Source: Stenotrophomonas ginsengisoli
GTDB lineage: Bacteria > Pseudomonadota > Gammaproteobacteria > Xanthomonadales > Xanthomonadaceae
DNA length: 64,000 nt
Direction: 5' to 3'
NCBI RefSeq assembly: GCF_001431485.1
Contig: NZ_LDJM01000025.1
Coordinates: 56,874 to 120,873 of the forward strand
The notes below the pieces were generated by a model. That model was not told where the DNA came from, ran no database searches, and was given only the letters and a program-made list of their open reading frames with translations. The position numbers and the translations under genes were made by a program. Below, in pieces: positions 26,952-36,123 of the stretch. How positions within the stretch are numbered: the stretch's first letter is position 1; every line of letters starts with the position of its first letter.

Positions 26952-27524
26952 GTGGACAAATACCAACTCCCCTACCCCACCAGCGCACTGCAGCCACATC
27001 TGGACACGGACGTGGTGATTGCGCAGCTTGCCCGCCTGCACGCCACACAACAAGCCCTGCATGCCGGCCTGGCCAACACTGACCTGGCCCAGATGGAGCT
27101 GGACGTGGTGATCGCCAGCAGCCAGGGCCAGCACTTCGAGCTGGCAGCCAGCCTGGCCAACCAGCGCTTCTTTCTGGACGGACTGTGCAGCAGCCGCAGC
27201 GGCGGCGAGCCGGGCGGGCGCATCGGCGAACGCATCAAGAACGATTTCGGCACCCTGGGCGCGCTGCACGATGCCTTTGCCCAACTCGCAGCCGGCATGC
27301 CCGAAGGCAGCTGGATATGGCTGGTGGAGCAGGCCGATGGACGCCTTGCCATCACCGCCCACCCACGCATCGGCAACCCAATGACCGGCACCTCACGCCC
27401 ACTGCTCACCTGCCCGCTCGATCCGGCCATCTGGGGCGACGAGGACAGCGCCGACCTGACGCAACTGCTGCCCCGCTTCTGGAAGCTGGTCAACTGGGAT
27501 GCGGTCGAACGCAACCTGCGTTGA
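26952..27524 (+). CDS. Superoxide-dismutase-like protein lacking recognisable metal ligands
   Basis: The 190-residue product follows the Fe/Mn-SOD pattern end to end: an N-terminal LPYPTSALQPHLD, a mid region GERIKNDFGTLGALHDAFAQLA, then EGSWIWLVEQADGRLAI and PLLTCPL. The metal-binding positions do not survive my manual alignment. The first ligand His (E. coli SodA His26) aligns with Gln, the second His of the GGHxNHSLFW motif aligns with Gln in SLANQRFFL, and no DxWEH motif follows PLLTC. It is therefore unlikely to dismutate superoxide. The start is a GTG at 26952, since no ATG gives a full N-terminus without running through the divergent grxD gene. It is divergent from grxD. Confidence 0.82.
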   Translation: MDKYQLPYPTSALQPHLDTDVVIAQLARLHATQQALHAGLANTDLAQMELDVVIASSQGQHFELAASLANQRFFLDGLCSSRSGGEPGGRIGERIKNDFGTLGALHDAFAQLAAGMPEGSWIWLVEQADGRLAITAHPRIGNPMTGTSRPLLTCPLDPAIWGDEDSADLTQLLPRFWKLVNWDAVERNLR

Positions 27525-27535
27525 GCCATGAAAAA

Positions 27536-27557
27536 GGGCGCCTGACGGCGCCCTTTT
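27536..27557. terminator. Bidirectional terminator between the SOD-like gene and purK
   Basis: A perfect 7-bp stem (GGGCGCC/GGCGCCC) with a TGAC loop is flanked by a run of A on one side and T on the other, so it can end transcripts from both convergent genes. Confidence 0.88.
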
Positions 27558-27576
27558 GCTTCTGCGTTGCCGGCAC

Positions 27577-28722
27577 TCAACGTGCAGACAGCGCATCGAG
27601 CAGCGGCCGGACCTGGTCGTCCCGCCCCAGGGCCTGCCCCACCGGCGCCAGCGCCTGGCACAAGGCGGCCGGCGTATCGGCACGGAAATTGGCATGCCCG
27701 ACCTTGCGCCCGGCACGCGGCTGCTTGCCGTAGTCATGCCAGAAGCCGGCCGCCTGAGCCAGCACCGGCTCGGCCTCGGGCATGGTGCCAAGCCAATTGA
27801 GCATGCAGGCCACGCCCAGAACCGAGGCATCACCCAACGGCAGGCCGAGGCCGGCACGCAGGTGGTTGGCAAACTGGCTGGTCTGCGCCCCATCTCCGGT
27901 CCAGTGGCCGGAATTGTGCACGCGCGGCGCCATTTCATTGGCCAGCAGCTGCCCATCGCAATGGAACAGCTCCAGTGCAAACACACCGACATAGTCCAGA
28001 TGCTCGGCCACCGCACGGGCATGGGCCACGGCCTGATCCTGCACTGCCTGCGGCATACCGCACGGGGCCAGTGATGCCGACAGCACGCCATCGACATGCC
28101 AGTTGCGGGTCACCGGCCAGGCGACAAAATCGCCTGCCGCATTGCGTGCAGCCACCACGCTGAGCTCGCAATCAAAATGCACGAAGCCTTCCAGGATCAG
28201 CCCAACGCTGCCGGCCTGCTCGCCCAGTGCCTGCCAGGCCGCGGCGACATCGGCCTGCTCACGGATCCGGAACTGACCCTTGCCGTCATAGCCCAGGCGG
28301 CGGGTCTTGACGATGCACGGCAGACCGAACTGCGCCACTTTCTGCTCGAGCACCTGCAGCGAGGGGATGTCGGCAAAAGCCGGCAGCGGAATGCCCAGCG
28401 ACTGGAACAGGGTCTTTTCGCTGAGCCGGTCCTGCGCGACCGCCAAGGCCTGGGCATTGGGGAACACCGGCTTGAGCGCAGTCAACGCGGCCACACTGGC
28501 GGCCGGCACGTTCTCGAAATCGAAGGTGATCACATCGACGCTGGCGGCAAATGCACGCAATGCCTGCAGATCATCGAAGGCACCGGTGACCAGCGGCGCC
28601 AGCTGCCCGGCACAGGCATCGGCGGCCGGGTCGTAGACGCGAAAACGCAGGCCCAGCGGCGCACCGGCCAGGATCATCATGCGGGCCAGCTGCCCGCCAC
28701 CGAGGATGCCGACGGTGGTCAT
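27577..28722 (-). CDS. purK: PurK, N5-carboxyaminoimidazole ribonucleotide synthase
   Basis: PurK uses ATP and bicarbonate to carboxylate AIR to N5-CAIR in purine synthesis. The 381-residue ATP-grasp protein has the N-terminal motif [11 protein letters not shown], the [12 protein letters not shown] loop, the metal-binding [14 protein letters not shown] segment, and full family length. The ATG overlaps the purE stop by 4 bp, so purE-purK form one operon ending at the bidirectional terminator. Confidence 0.96.
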   Translation of the reverse strand: MTTVGILGGGQLARMMILAGAPLGLRFRVYDPAADACAGQLAPLVTGAFDDLQALRAFAASVDVITFDFENVPAASVAALTALKPVFPNAQALAVAQDRLSEKTLFQSLGIPLPAFADIPSLQVLEQKVAQFGLPCIVKTRRLGYDGKGQFRIREQADVAAAWQALGEQAGSVGLILEGFVHFDCELSVVAARNAAGDFVAWPVTRNWHVDGVLSASLAPCGMPQAVQDQAVAHARAVAEHLDYVGVFALELFHCDGQLLANEMAPRVHNSGHWTGDGAQTSQFANHLRAGLGLPLGDASVLGVACMLNWLGTMPEAEPVLAQAAGFWHDYGKQPRAGRKVGHANFRADTPAALCQALAPVGQALGRDDQVRPLLDALSAR

Positions 28723-29222
28723 GCGCGCGGATCGTCGTGCTGCATCACCAGCGCGGTCTGCGCGGCACGGAAATCAGCCAGTGCCGTGGCAACGGCCGGA
28801 TGATCGTGGGCCAGCAAGGCCGCAGCAAACAGCCCCGCATTGGCGGCACCGGCGTTGCCGATGGCAAAGGTTGCCACCGGAATGCCCGCCGGCATCTGCA
28901 CGATGGACAGCAGCGAATCCATGCCGTTCAAGGCCTTGGTCTGCACCGGCACACCCAGCACCGGCACCGCGGTCTTGGCTGCGATCATGCCCGGCAGGTG
29001 GGCCGCGCCGCCGGCACCGGCGATGATGGCGCGCAGGCCACGGGCCTGTGCCTGCTCGGAATAGCTGAACAGCACATCCGGGGTGCGGTGGGCCGAAACC
29101 ACCTTCACTTCGTAGGCAACGCCGAGGGCGTCGAGCTTGTCAGCGGCGTGCTGCATGGTTTCCCAGTCCGAACGGGAACCCATGACCAGGCCGACCAGGG
29201 GTGCGGGGGTGTTGGTGCTCAT
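28719..29222 (-). CDS. purE: PurE, N5-CAIR mutase
   Basis: PurE converts N5-CAIR to CAIR in purine biosynthesis. The 167-residue protein carries [10 protein letters not shown] near residue 15, SAHRTPD, and [13 protein letters not shown], all active-site elements of the class I enzyme. It precedes purK with a 4-bp overlap and is divergent from the Trm112-like gene (62-bp gap). Confidence 0.96.
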   Translation of the reverse strand: MSTNTPAPLVGLVMGSRSDWETMQHAADKLDALGVAYEVKVVSAHRTPDVLFSYSEQAQARGLRAIIAGAGGAAHLPGMIAAKTAVPVLGVPVQTKALNGMDSLLSIVQMPAGIPVATFAIGNAGAANAGLFAAALLAHDHPAVATALADFRAAQTALVMQHDDPRA

Positions 29223-29284
29223 TGTTGGCCGTGTGGTGCAGTAAAGACGTATTCTAGCCGTCTTCCACGCAATACTTGACCGTC

Positions 29285-29554
29285 ATGGACCGCAAACTGC
29301 TCGACCTGCTCGTTTCCCCCGACACCCGCCAGCCGCTGTCGCTGCTGGACAGCACCGGTCTGCAGGCGCTCAACGCCGCCATTGCCGCCGGCAGCGTGCT
29401 GCGCGCCGATGGCAGCATGGTGGACAAGCCGCAGCGCGAGGCGCTGATCAGCGCCGACCGCAACCACATCTACCGTGTCGAGGATGGCATCCCGGTGCTG
29501 CTGCCCGAAGAGGCCATTGCCTGCGCCAGCATCGCCGGCCTGAGCAAGGCCTGA
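29285..29554 (+). CDS. Trm112-family (UPF0434/YcaR-like) protein
   Basis: This 89-residue protein has the pattern LLDLLVSPDTRQPL at its start, ALISADRNHIYRVEDGIPVLLPEEA near its end, and the short length of the UPF0434/Trm112 family. Eukaryotic Trm112 activates methyltransferases; the bacterial role is unclear. The zinc-binding Cys seen in some members are not obvious here (CP is replaced by SP). The ATG at 29285 begins MDRKLLDLL; a TTG three codons earlier is less likely. Confidence 0.85.
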   Translation: MDRKLLDLLVSPDTRQPLSLLDSTGLQALNAAIAAGSVLRADGSMVDKPQREALISADRNHIYRVEDGIPVLLPEEAIACASIAGLSKA

Positions 29555-29633
29555 GCAACACCCGTGCCGGCGGCGTGTGCATGCCCACCACGCCGCCACC
29601 GGCATACTCAGGCACCCCGCACCGGTCCGAGCC

Positions 29634-30599
29634 ATGCCCTCACCCTACGCACTGTCCCTGCTCACCGTCTGTGTTGCCCTCCTCGGTCTTGCGCCTGCGG
29701 CCAGCGCCCAGGACAGCACCGGCACCCCCTCGCCCAGCGTGGCCCCGTGCAGCATTCCACTGCCCCAGGGCAGCAGCGATGCGGCCAGCCGCCTGGTCCG
29801 CACGGCGTGCAATGAACACCGCCTCTGGCATGCTCCGTTCATCGACCGCCAGGGCCATCTTTCCCACCTGCCATTGACCGAAGCGGAAAGCGGCATGCTG
29901 GCCGATGACGGCCTGCGCGCCTGGCAACGCGTGGCCGGCTACTGGACCGCCAGCGGCACCCTGGCCAAGACACCGGCCCATCCCGGCAGCCAGGCCTGCG
30001 CCGCGCTGCAGGACACCGCCTTCGGCAATCCGATGGAAGCGGCGCTGTGCCGCAGCTTCATCCTCGATACCCCGTGGTCGGCCGCCTTCATCAGCTGGTT
30101 GATGCGCCAGTCCGGGCTGTATGACTTCCCCGCCTCGGCCGCCCACCTGGACTACATCAGCGCCAGCCATCGCGGCCAGGGCCCGTACCGGATCGCCGAC
30201 CCCTACCAGGTACGCATCCGCCCCGGCGACCTGCTCTGCCACCTGCGCGGCGGCACCCACCAGATAGACCACGCCGGCCTGTTGCAGGCCTTGAGCGAAG
30301 GTCGCACCGCCGGCTGGCAGTCACACTGCGATCTGGTCGTGGCCAGCAACCCCGGCGGTAACCGCACCGCCTACCTGGTTGGCGGCAACGTGCTCAACGC
30401 GGTGACCATGCGCCTGTTGCCGATCAACGAGCGCGGCACGCTGCCACCAGCGGTTGCCAACGGCAACGGCGAGCAGTGCAGCGTGCAGTGGGCACAGGCC
30501 TGCAGCCTCAATCCCGAACGCTGGGTTGCCCTGCTGCAGCTGCAGGCATCCACACCCGCCCCGCAGGCCCCGCTGGCAGACGGACAGACGAACCCGTAA
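29634..30599 (+). CDS. Secreted DUF2272 protein (NlpC/P60-like)
   Basis: This 321-residue precursor has a signal peptide (cleavage after ASAQ, about residue 25). The C-terminal two-thirds match DUF2272, with DTPWSAAFISWLMRQSG, RPGDLLCHLRGG and DHAGLLQA. DUF2272 proteins are distantly related to NlpC/P60 peptidases, so a cell-wall role is possible but not shown. The start is the ATG followed by the hydrophobic leader; an upstream in-frame ATG would add a non-signal extension. The next gene starts 9 bp downstream, suggesting an operon. Confidence 0.82.
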   Translation: MPSPYALSLLTVCVALLGLAPAASAQDSTGTPSPSVAPCSIPLPQGSSDAASRLVRTACNEHRLWHAPFIDRQGHLSHLPLTEAESGMLADDGLRAWQRVAGYWTASGTLAKTPAHPGSQACAALQDTAFGNPMEAALCRSFILDTPWSAAFISWLMRQSGLYDFPASAAHLDYISASHRGQGPYRIADPYQVRIRPGDLLCHLRGGTHQIDHAGLLQALSEGRTAGWQSHCDLVVASNPGGNRTAYLVGGNVLNAVTMRLLPINERGTLPPAVANGNGEQCSVQWAQACSLNPERWVALLQLQASTPAPQAPLADGQTNP

Positions 30600-30608
30600 A
30601 GTCGCCCG

Positions 30609-30962
30609 ATGCCCAGCCTGATCCTGCTCATGATTGCCGGCGCCGCCGGTTATGCCTTCTGGAATTCCTCGCGCGCCGCTGCCGAGGCCGCCAGCCACTA
30701 CAGCCGCAAGGCCTGCCAGGAGGCCCAGGTGCAATGGCTGGACCATTCGGTGCATGCCACGGCCATCCGCCCGTGCCGTCTGGACAATGGCTGGCTCGGT
30801 TTCCAGCGCACCTACCGCTTCGAGTATTCGCGCGATGGCGCGGACCGCTATGCCGGCCGCATCGTGTTGCGCGGCGAGCAACTGATCCAGCTGGCCGGCC
30901 CGACACGGCCGACGCCGACCCTGGTGTTCCCGGAAAGCCAGCTGCCACCATCGCAGCCCTGA
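30609..30962 (+). CDS. DUF3301 membrane-anchored protein
   Basis: This 117-residue protein has one N-terminal hydrophobic helix (about 3-18), then HYSRKACQEAQVQWLDHSV, RPCRLDNGWLGFQRTYRFEYS and GRIVLRG, features of the DUF3301 family. Function is unknown. It follows the DUF2272 gene at 9 bp, presumably co-transcribed, and ends at a bidirectional terminator shared with sspB. Confidence 0.85.
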   Translation: MPSLILLMIAGAAGYAFWNSSRAAAEAASHYSRKACQEAQVQWLDHSVHATAIRPCRLDNGWLGFQRTYRFEYSRDGADRYAGRIVLRGEQLIQLAGPTRPTPTLVFPESQLPPSQP

Positions 30963-30979
30963 CCCCCCACAGATGCCAA

Positions 30980-31005
30980 AACGGCCGGTATTGCTACCGG
31001 CCGTT
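30980..31005. terminator. Bidirectional terminator between the DUF3301 gene and sspB
   Basis: A perfect 11-bp stem (AACGGCCGGTA and its complement) with a TTGC loop is followed by GCTTTATTT on the plus strand. It lies between two convergent genes. Confidence 0.85.
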
Positions 31006-31008
31006 GCT

Positions 31009-31497
31009 TTATTTGACCACCCGCAGGAACGGACGCTTGCCCGGCTCACTCGGCGGCGGCGGCTCGTCGTCGCCCTCGTCATCGGCGCGGGCCACGCTGG
31101 GCACCGCGGCCAACTGCGGACCACCGGCCGGCACCAGATCCGGATCATCCAGCAGGATCTCGTCATCCTCCAGCTCGGCCGTACCCGGCAGGTCATCGGG
31201 CAGCGCCATACCCTGGCCATTCTCGCGTGCATACACCGCCAGCACCGCCGCAATCGGCACCCGTACCGGCTGGCTGACCCCACCGAAGCGGGCGCTGAAA
31301 CTGACCTCGTGGTTGTCCATGTGCAACTGGGCAACGGCGCGCTCGGCGATGTTCAGGATCACCCGGCCATCGTGCACCGCACTGGGCGGCACCAACACCC
31401 CGGCCAGGGTGGCATCCACCAGCAGGTGCGGGGTCATGTCGTTGTCGTTGATCCACTCCACCAGTGCGCGCAGCAGGTAGGGGCGGTGACTGCTCAT
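31009..31497 (-). CDS. sspB: SspB, ClpXP adaptor
   Basis: SspB delivers ssrA-tagged proteins to ClpXP. The product from ATG 31497 is 162 residues: an N-terminal dimer/substrate domain (SSHRPYLLRALVEWINDND, TPHLLVDAT, ISARFGG-like sheet), a long acidic linker, and a C-terminal basic patch (KRPFLRVVK) that matches the ClpX-binding tail. An ATG at 31517 would add a few residues. It follows sspA by 87 bp, the usual pairing. Confidence 0.93.
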   Translation of the reverse strand: MSSHRPYLLRALVEWINDNDMTPHLLVDATLAGVLVPPSAVHDGRVILNIAERAVAQLHMDNHEVSFSARFGGVSQPVRVPIAAVLAVYARENGQGMALPDDLPGTAELEDDEILLDDPDLVPAGGPQLAAVPSVARADDEGDDEPPPPSEPGKRPFLRVVK

Positions 31498-31584
31498 ACG
31501 GAAATTACCTTCGCTCATGGACGGCAGTGTAACGCAGCGCCCACAACCGATGAGCACCCCTCATGGCGCAGGCATGGCCTGCAC

Positions 31585-32202
31585 TCAGACCGGCAGCTCG
31601 CGCAGCTTGCGTTCGGCATCGGTGAGGCTGCGCACGAAAGCCGGATGACGGAACATGCGGTTGGCATAATCCTCCAGCGGCTTGGCATCCTTGGGCAGTG
31701 CCACGCCCAGCGACTGCAGGCGCCACAGGATCGGCAGCAAGGCGCAATCGGCCAGGCTGATCTCCGGATTGAGGAAGAACTTGGCCACCTTGAACAACGG
31801 CACCGACTGCGCCACCAGCTCACGCAGGCGCTTGCGCGCCGCTTCGGCCTGGGCCTTGCTGCCGTGGCTGATCACCTGCACCTGCGGCACCCAGTCCTGC
31901 TCCAGGCGCACCATGGCCAGCCGCAGGCGGGCACGCCCGAGCGGATCGATCGGCATCAGCGGCGGATGCGGGTAGCGCTCGTCCAGATACTCGCCCACCA
32001 CACCGGCCGAATACAGCACCAGTTCGCGCTCCACCAGGGTCGGCAGGCTCTGGTAGGGGTTCAGGTCAATCAGGTCTTCGGGCGGGTTGGCCGGATCGGC
32101 CAGCACCAGGTCATAGGCAACGCCCTTGCACGCCAGCACCATGCGCACTCGGTGGCTGGTCACATCGTCAGGGGAGGAAAACAGGGTCAAGGTATTACGC
32201 AT
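31585..32202 (-). CDS. sspA: SspA, stringent starvation protein A
   Basis: SspA is an RNA-polymerase-associated protein with a glutathione S-transferase fold but no GST activity. The 205-residue product has an N-terminal thioredoxin-like domain (TLFSSPDDVTSHRVRMVLACKG) and the DLNPYQSLPTLVERELVLYSAGVVGEYLDERYPHP-type segment, here spread over about residues 45-80, with a C-terminal helical domain. The start MRNTLTLF is chosen from family alignment. It follows petC by 78 bp in the petABC-sspAB arrangement common in beta- and gammaproteobacteria. Confidence 0.93.
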   Translation of the reverse strand: MRNTLTLFSSPDDVTSHRVRMVLACKGVAYDLVLADPANPPEDLIDLNPYQSLPTLVERELVLYSAGVVGEYLDERYPHPPLMPIDPLGRARLRLAMVRLEQDWVPQVQVISHGSKAQAEAARKRLRELVAQSVPLFKVAKFFLNPEISLADCALLPILWRLQSLGVALPKDAKPLEDYANRMFRHPAFVRSLTDAERKLRELPV

Positions 32203-32280
32203 CAAGGTACCTGTGCCCACTGCGGGCGTCATGGGCAACCAGAGGTTGCCGAGAGTGGGGGTTGGCCGTTGCCGGCCAGC

Positions 32281-33024
32281 TCAATGTACATCCTTCCAGT
32301 ATTCGCGCTTGAGCAACCAGGCCAGCAGGGTGAACACGGCCAGGAACAGGATCACCCAGACCCCCAGGCTGTGTCGCTTCAAGGCGGCCGGCTCGGCGGC
32401 GTAGGAAAGGAAGTTGGTGATGTCGCGCGCGGCCTGCTTGAACTGCGCCGGCTCCATTGCACCGGGCGCGGCCAGCTCCAGCCCGACCACGGCCTTGTTG
32501 CCGGTCTCGTCCGCCTCGGCGGCGAGCACCGGCCGCTGCAGGCCCTGCAGTTCCCACAATGCGTTGGGCATGGAAACGTTGGGGTAAAGCTGGTTGTTCC
32601 AGCCCAGGGCTGCCTTCTCATCCTGGTAGAAGGACACCAGGTAGGTGTAGAGCCAGTCCTCGCCACGCACCCGCGCCACCAGGCTGAGGTCCGGCGGCAG
32701 CTTGCCGAACCATTTTTCAGCCGCCGCCGGCATCGGCGTGGTGATGTGCTCGCCGATCGCCGCCCCGCTGAAGTTCAGGCTGGCCTGGACCTGGTCCTCG
32801 CTCAGGCCCAGGTCGGCGGCCATGCGCGAATAACGCAGGTACTTCAACGAATGGCAGCCGGCGCAGTAGTTGGTGAACAGCTGCGCCCCACGCTGCAGCG
32901 ATGCCTGGTCGCCCAGGTCATTGCCCGCCTGCTGCAACGGCCCACCACTGGCGGCCTGGACCAGCGCCGATGCAACCAACATCAACCCGGCCACGGCCAG
33001 GCGCAGCAAACGGCGATCAGTCAT
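32281..33024 (-). CDS. petC: PetC, cytochrome c1
   Basis: Cytochrome c1 passes electrons from the Rieske protein to cytochrome c in the bc1 complex. The 247-residue precursor has a signal peptide (cleavage around VQA, residue 24), the haem motif CAGCH (near residue 55), a distal Met candidate in the C-terminal half, and a C-terminal anchor helix (about 224-240). The start overlaps petB by 8 bp. Confidence 0.95.
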   Translation of the reverse strand: MTDRRLLRLAVAGLMLVASALVQAASGGPLQQAGNDLGDQASLQRGAQLFTNYCAGCHSLKYLRYSRMAADLGLSEDQVQASLNFSGAAIGEHITTPMPAAAEKWFGKLPPDLSLVARVRGEDWLYTYLVSFYQDEKAALGWNNQLYPNVSMPNALWELQGLQRPVLAAEADETGNKAVVGLELAAPGAMEPAQFKQAARDITNFLSYAAEPAALKRHSLGVWVILFLAVFTLLAWLLKREYWKDVH

Positions 33025-34276
33025 GGGTGGTCACCCTTTCCGGAACCGGCTTGGTCTTGTCCATCCGCGTCCACAGCGGCATGGTGATGAAGAAGGCAAA
33101 GTACAGCAGGGTCAGCACCCTGCCCACCCAGGTTTCCCACACTGCCGTACCCGGGCCCGAACCAATCACGCCGAGCCAGACAAAGCAGACCACCAGGATG
33201 GACAACATCAGCTTGCTGATCGGGCCGCGGTAGCGGATCGACTTGACCTTGGCCTTGTCCAGCCACGGCACCAGGAACAGGACAGCGATGGCGGCAAACA
33301 TCACGATCACCCCGCCCAGCTTGTCCGGCACCACCCGCAACATGGCGTAGTACGGGGTGTAGTACCACACCGGCTTGATGTGCTCGGGGGTGACCAGACG
33401 GTTGGCTTCGGTGAAGTTGTCATGCTCCAGGAACAGGCCACCGAAGGCCGGCGCGAAGAAGATGATGAAGGCGGCAATGATCAGCAGGAAGCCGACCCCG
33501 AACAGGTCCTTGACCGTGTAGTAGGGGTGGAAGGGAATCGCATCGGCCGGCTTGGCAGCATCCCAGCGGTTGCCCTTGGGACCGTACTTGACCTCGACCC
33601 CGTCCGGGTTGTTGGAACCGACCTCATGCAGGGCGGCCAGATGCAGCACCACCAGCAGCAGCAGGACCAGCGGCAGGGCAATCACATGCAGGGCGAAGAA
33701 GCGGTTCAGGGTCGCATCGCCGGGCAGGTAGTCGCCCATGATCCACTCGGTCAGCCCGTTGCCGATCACCGGGATCGCACCGAACAGCGAGATGATCACC
33801 TTGGCGCCCCAGAACGACATCTGGCCCCAGGGCAGCACGTAGCCCATGAAGGCCTCGGCCATCAGCACCAGGTAGATCAGCATGCCCAGGATCCAGACCA
33901 GCTCGCGCGGCTTCTGGTAGGAGCCGTACATCAGGCCTCGGAACATGTGCAGGTAGACCACGATGAAGAACAGCGAGGCCCCGGTGGAGTGCATGTAGCG
34001 GATCAGCCAGCCCCACTCCACATCACGCATGATGTATTCCACCGAGGCAAACGCCTCGGCGGCACTGGGCTTGTAGTGCATGGTCAGGAAGATCCCGGTC
34101 AGGATCTGGTTGACCAGCACCACCAGGGCCAGCGAGCCGAAGTAGTACCAGAGGTTGAAGTTCTTCGGGGCGTAGTACCCGGTGACGTGCTTGTCGATGG
34201 TCGGCATCAACCCCGGCGCACGGTCGTTGACCCACTGCTGCACGCCACCCACGGCGCGCGCGATCAGCTTGCTCAT
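33017..34276 (-). CDS. petB: PetB, cytochrome b
   Basis: Cytochrome b is the quinol-oxidising membrane core of the bc1 complex. The 419-residue protein has eight or more transmembrane helices and haem-ligand His pairs in MHSTGASLFFIVVYLHMFRG and FFALHVIALPLVLLLLVVLHL; the PEWY-type quinol site is not obvious as written. ATG 34276 has a GGAGGGG ribosome site about 9 bases upstream; a GTG two codons earlier overlaps the petA stop and is a possible alternative. Confidence 0.95.
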   Translation of the reverse strand: MSKLIARAVGGVQQWVNDRAPGLMPTIDKHVTGYYAPKNFNLWYYFGSLALVVLVNQILTGIFLTMHYKPSAAEAFASVEYIMRDVEWGWLIRYMHSTGASLFFIVVYLHMFRGLMYGSYQKPRELVWILGMLIYLVLMAEAFMGYVLPWGQMSFWGAKVIISLFGAIPVIGNGLTEWIMGDYLPGDATLNRFFALHVIALPLVLLLLVVLHLAALHEVGSNNPDGVEVKYGPKGNRWDAAKPADAIPFHPYYTVKDLFGVGFLLIIAAFIIFFAPAFGGLFLEHDNFTEANRLVTPEHIKPVWYYTPYYAMLRVVPDKLGGVIVMFAAIAVLFLVPWLDKAKVKSIRYRGPISKLMLSILVVCFVWLGVIGSGPGTAVWETWVGRVLTLLYFAFFITMPLWTRMDKTKPVPERVTTHD

Positions 34277-34278
34277 GC

Positions 34279-34899
34279 TCACGCCCCTCCCTGCGGATCA
34301 ACACCGATCACGATGGTGTTGTCATCGGCATAGTGATGCGGCGGCACGACCAGGTTGGTCGGCGCCGGCACGTCCTGGAATACCCGCCCTGCCATGTCGA
34401 AGCGCGACTTGTGGCAAGGGCAGAAATACCCGCCCTTCCACTGCGCGTCATACGGCTCGGGGCGGATCTCGGCCACCATTTCCGGCGCGCAGCCCAGATG
34501 GGTGCACAGGCCGACCAGGACCGAGATCTCAGGCTTGAGCGAACGCAGCTGCGGGTTGGCCGCCAGCACATAGGCCGGCTGCTGGTCCGCGTTGCTTGAT
34601 TCGGGGTCGCGCAGACGCCCGTCCAGGCCCGGCAGGGCGGCCAGGATGGCCTGCGAGCGTTTGACGATCCAGATTGGCTGGCCTCGCCACTCCAGGATCA
34701 TGCGCTGGCCTTCCTGCAGCGCACTGATGTCGGCCACCACCGGCGCACCGGCCAGTTTGGCCCGCGCACTGGGGTTCCATGACTTGATGAAAGGGACTGC
34801 GGCAAAACCCGCACCGACCGCACCGACAACCGCGGTGGTGGCGGTAAGAAACTTTCGACGACCTGCGTTTACTGGATCGTTTACCCCATCGTTGGCCAT
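34279..34899 (-). CDS. petA: PetA, Rieske iron-sulfur protein
   Basis: The Rieske protein carries electrons from quinol at cytochrome b to cytochrome c1. The 206-residue protein has a Tat-type N-terminus (GRRKFLTATT), one membrane anchor (about 15-40), and both cluster-binding boxes: CTHLGC (about 130) and CPCHKS (about 159), giving the 2 Cys and 2 His ligands. First gene of petABC. The 144 bp before it face the lytic transglycosylase stop and should contain the operon promoter. Confidence 0.96.
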   Translation of the reverse strand: MANDGVNDPVNAGRRKFLTATTAVVGAVGAGFAAVPFIKSWNPSARAKLAGAPVVADISALQEGQRMILEWRGQPIWIVKRSQAILAALPGLDGRLRDPESSNADQQPAYVLAANPQLRSLKPEISVLVGLCTHLGCAPEMVAEIRPEPYDAQWKGGYFCPCHKSRFDMAGRVFQDVPAPTNLVVPPHHYADDNTIVIGVDPQGGA

Positions 34900-35043
34900 C
34901 CGGCACTCCGATTCTTGATTAGGTAGCGTAAGAAGCTGCCGGTAAAAGGTGGGGGCCTTCTACCCTTGAATCCGCTTCGAGTGTAGCTGAACGGTCAATG
35001 CACACACAACGCATACAAACCTTGCACTGCAACACACCCGCAC

Positions 35044-35970
35044 TTACTGGCTGACCACACCTTCGCTGCGATAGCGCTCGGCCAACTGTGCCACGCGCAC
35101 CACGTAATTTTGCGTCTCACGATACGGCGGCACCCCGCCATGACGATCCACCGCGCCCTCGCCGGCGTTGTAACCGGCCGCGGCCAGGGTCAGGTTGCCA
35201 TTGAAGCGACGCAGCAACCAGGACAGGTACTGCACACCGCCCTGGATGTTCTGGCTGGCATCAAAACTGTCGGACACCCCGAAACGACGCGCGGTGGCCG
35301 GCATCAACTGCATCAGGCCCTGGGCGCCGGCATGGCTGACCGCAGACGGGTTGAAGGCCGACTCGGCATGGATCACCGCCCGCACGATCGCCTCCTCCAC
35401 CCCGAACTGGCGGGCCGCTGCGGCGATCTCGTCACGGTAGGCGTTGGTGTTCAGGCGTACCGAGCCGAAGTTGACCCGGCTGTTGCTGCCGCAGGCAAAG
35501 CAACGCTCGATATAGGTATAGGCGATGGTGCGCACCTGGCCGCCAGCGGCGCCGGCCGGGCGCTGGCTGGAGTAATGGCGCACGCCATCCTTCATGTAGC
35601 TGTAGACCTGGCCACTGACCGTACGCCCCTGGCGGTTGCTGCCGGCAGCAGGCGCGGTGCTGGTGCTGGCAACGGCCGGGGTGGTGGTCGAGGCAACGGC
35701 CGCAGTGGCGGCACCGGCATTGCCGGAGGCGGCGCCGTTGCTGGCAGTGCCTACCGGCGCCGGCGCAGGTGCGGCGGCCGGCTGGATCACCGGCCGCGAG
35801 GCCTGCGCACGGTAGCGGCTGACCACCTCGCACTGGGCCCCGGACACGCGCTTGCTCACATACGCCGGCACGCCATCGCTGCCCACGCATTTGTACAGCG
35901 TGCCCGCCCACGCCGGCGCGCAGGCCAGCATGGCAAGCAGTGCTGCAGTAGTCCCCAGAGTCCCCTTCAT
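35044..35970 (-). CDS. Secreted lytic transglycosylase with N-terminal DUF4124 domain
   Basis: This peptidoglycan lytic transglycosylase has 308 residues from ATG 35970. A signal peptide (cleavage near AWA, residue 22) precedes a DUF4124-like stretch (GTLYKCVGSDGVPAYVSK), an Ala/Thr/Pro-rich linker (about 60-120), a short YSYMKDGVRHYSS repeat-like segment, and a C-terminal SLT domain with the catalytic Glu in AVIHAESAFNPSAVSHAGA and the GLMQLMPATARRFGV and AAGYNAGEGAV motifs. The frame is open far upstream but only this start gives a signal peptide. It is divergent from miaB. Confidence 0.92.
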   Translation of the reverse strand: MKGTLGTTAALLAMLACAPAWAGTLYKCVGSDGVPAYVSKRVSGAQCEVVSRYRAQASRPVIQPAAAPAPAPVGTASNGAASGNAGAATAAVASTTTPAVASTSTAPAAGSNRQGRTVSGQVYSYMKDGVRHYSSQRPAGAAGGQVRTIAYTYIERCFACGSNSRVNFGSVRLNTNAYRDEIAAAARQFGVEEAIVRAVIHAESAFNPSAVSHAGAQGLMQLMPATARRFGVSDSFDASQNIQGGVQYLSWLLRRFNGNLTLAAAGYNAGEGAVDRHGGVPPYRETQNYVVRVAQLAERYRSEGVVSQ

Positions 35971-36123
35971 GGAGTGAAGTCTGTCCCAGCTTGCCCCCTG
36001 CTGCCAAGCCCCGGCCCAACCCGATCCCCGGGCTGACATACAATGTGTGATTGAACGCCGCAGTTTGCGCGCCCCCTCCACCCGTCTGGAATACGCACCA
36101 GGCCCGGGAAGCCAGCCATTGCC

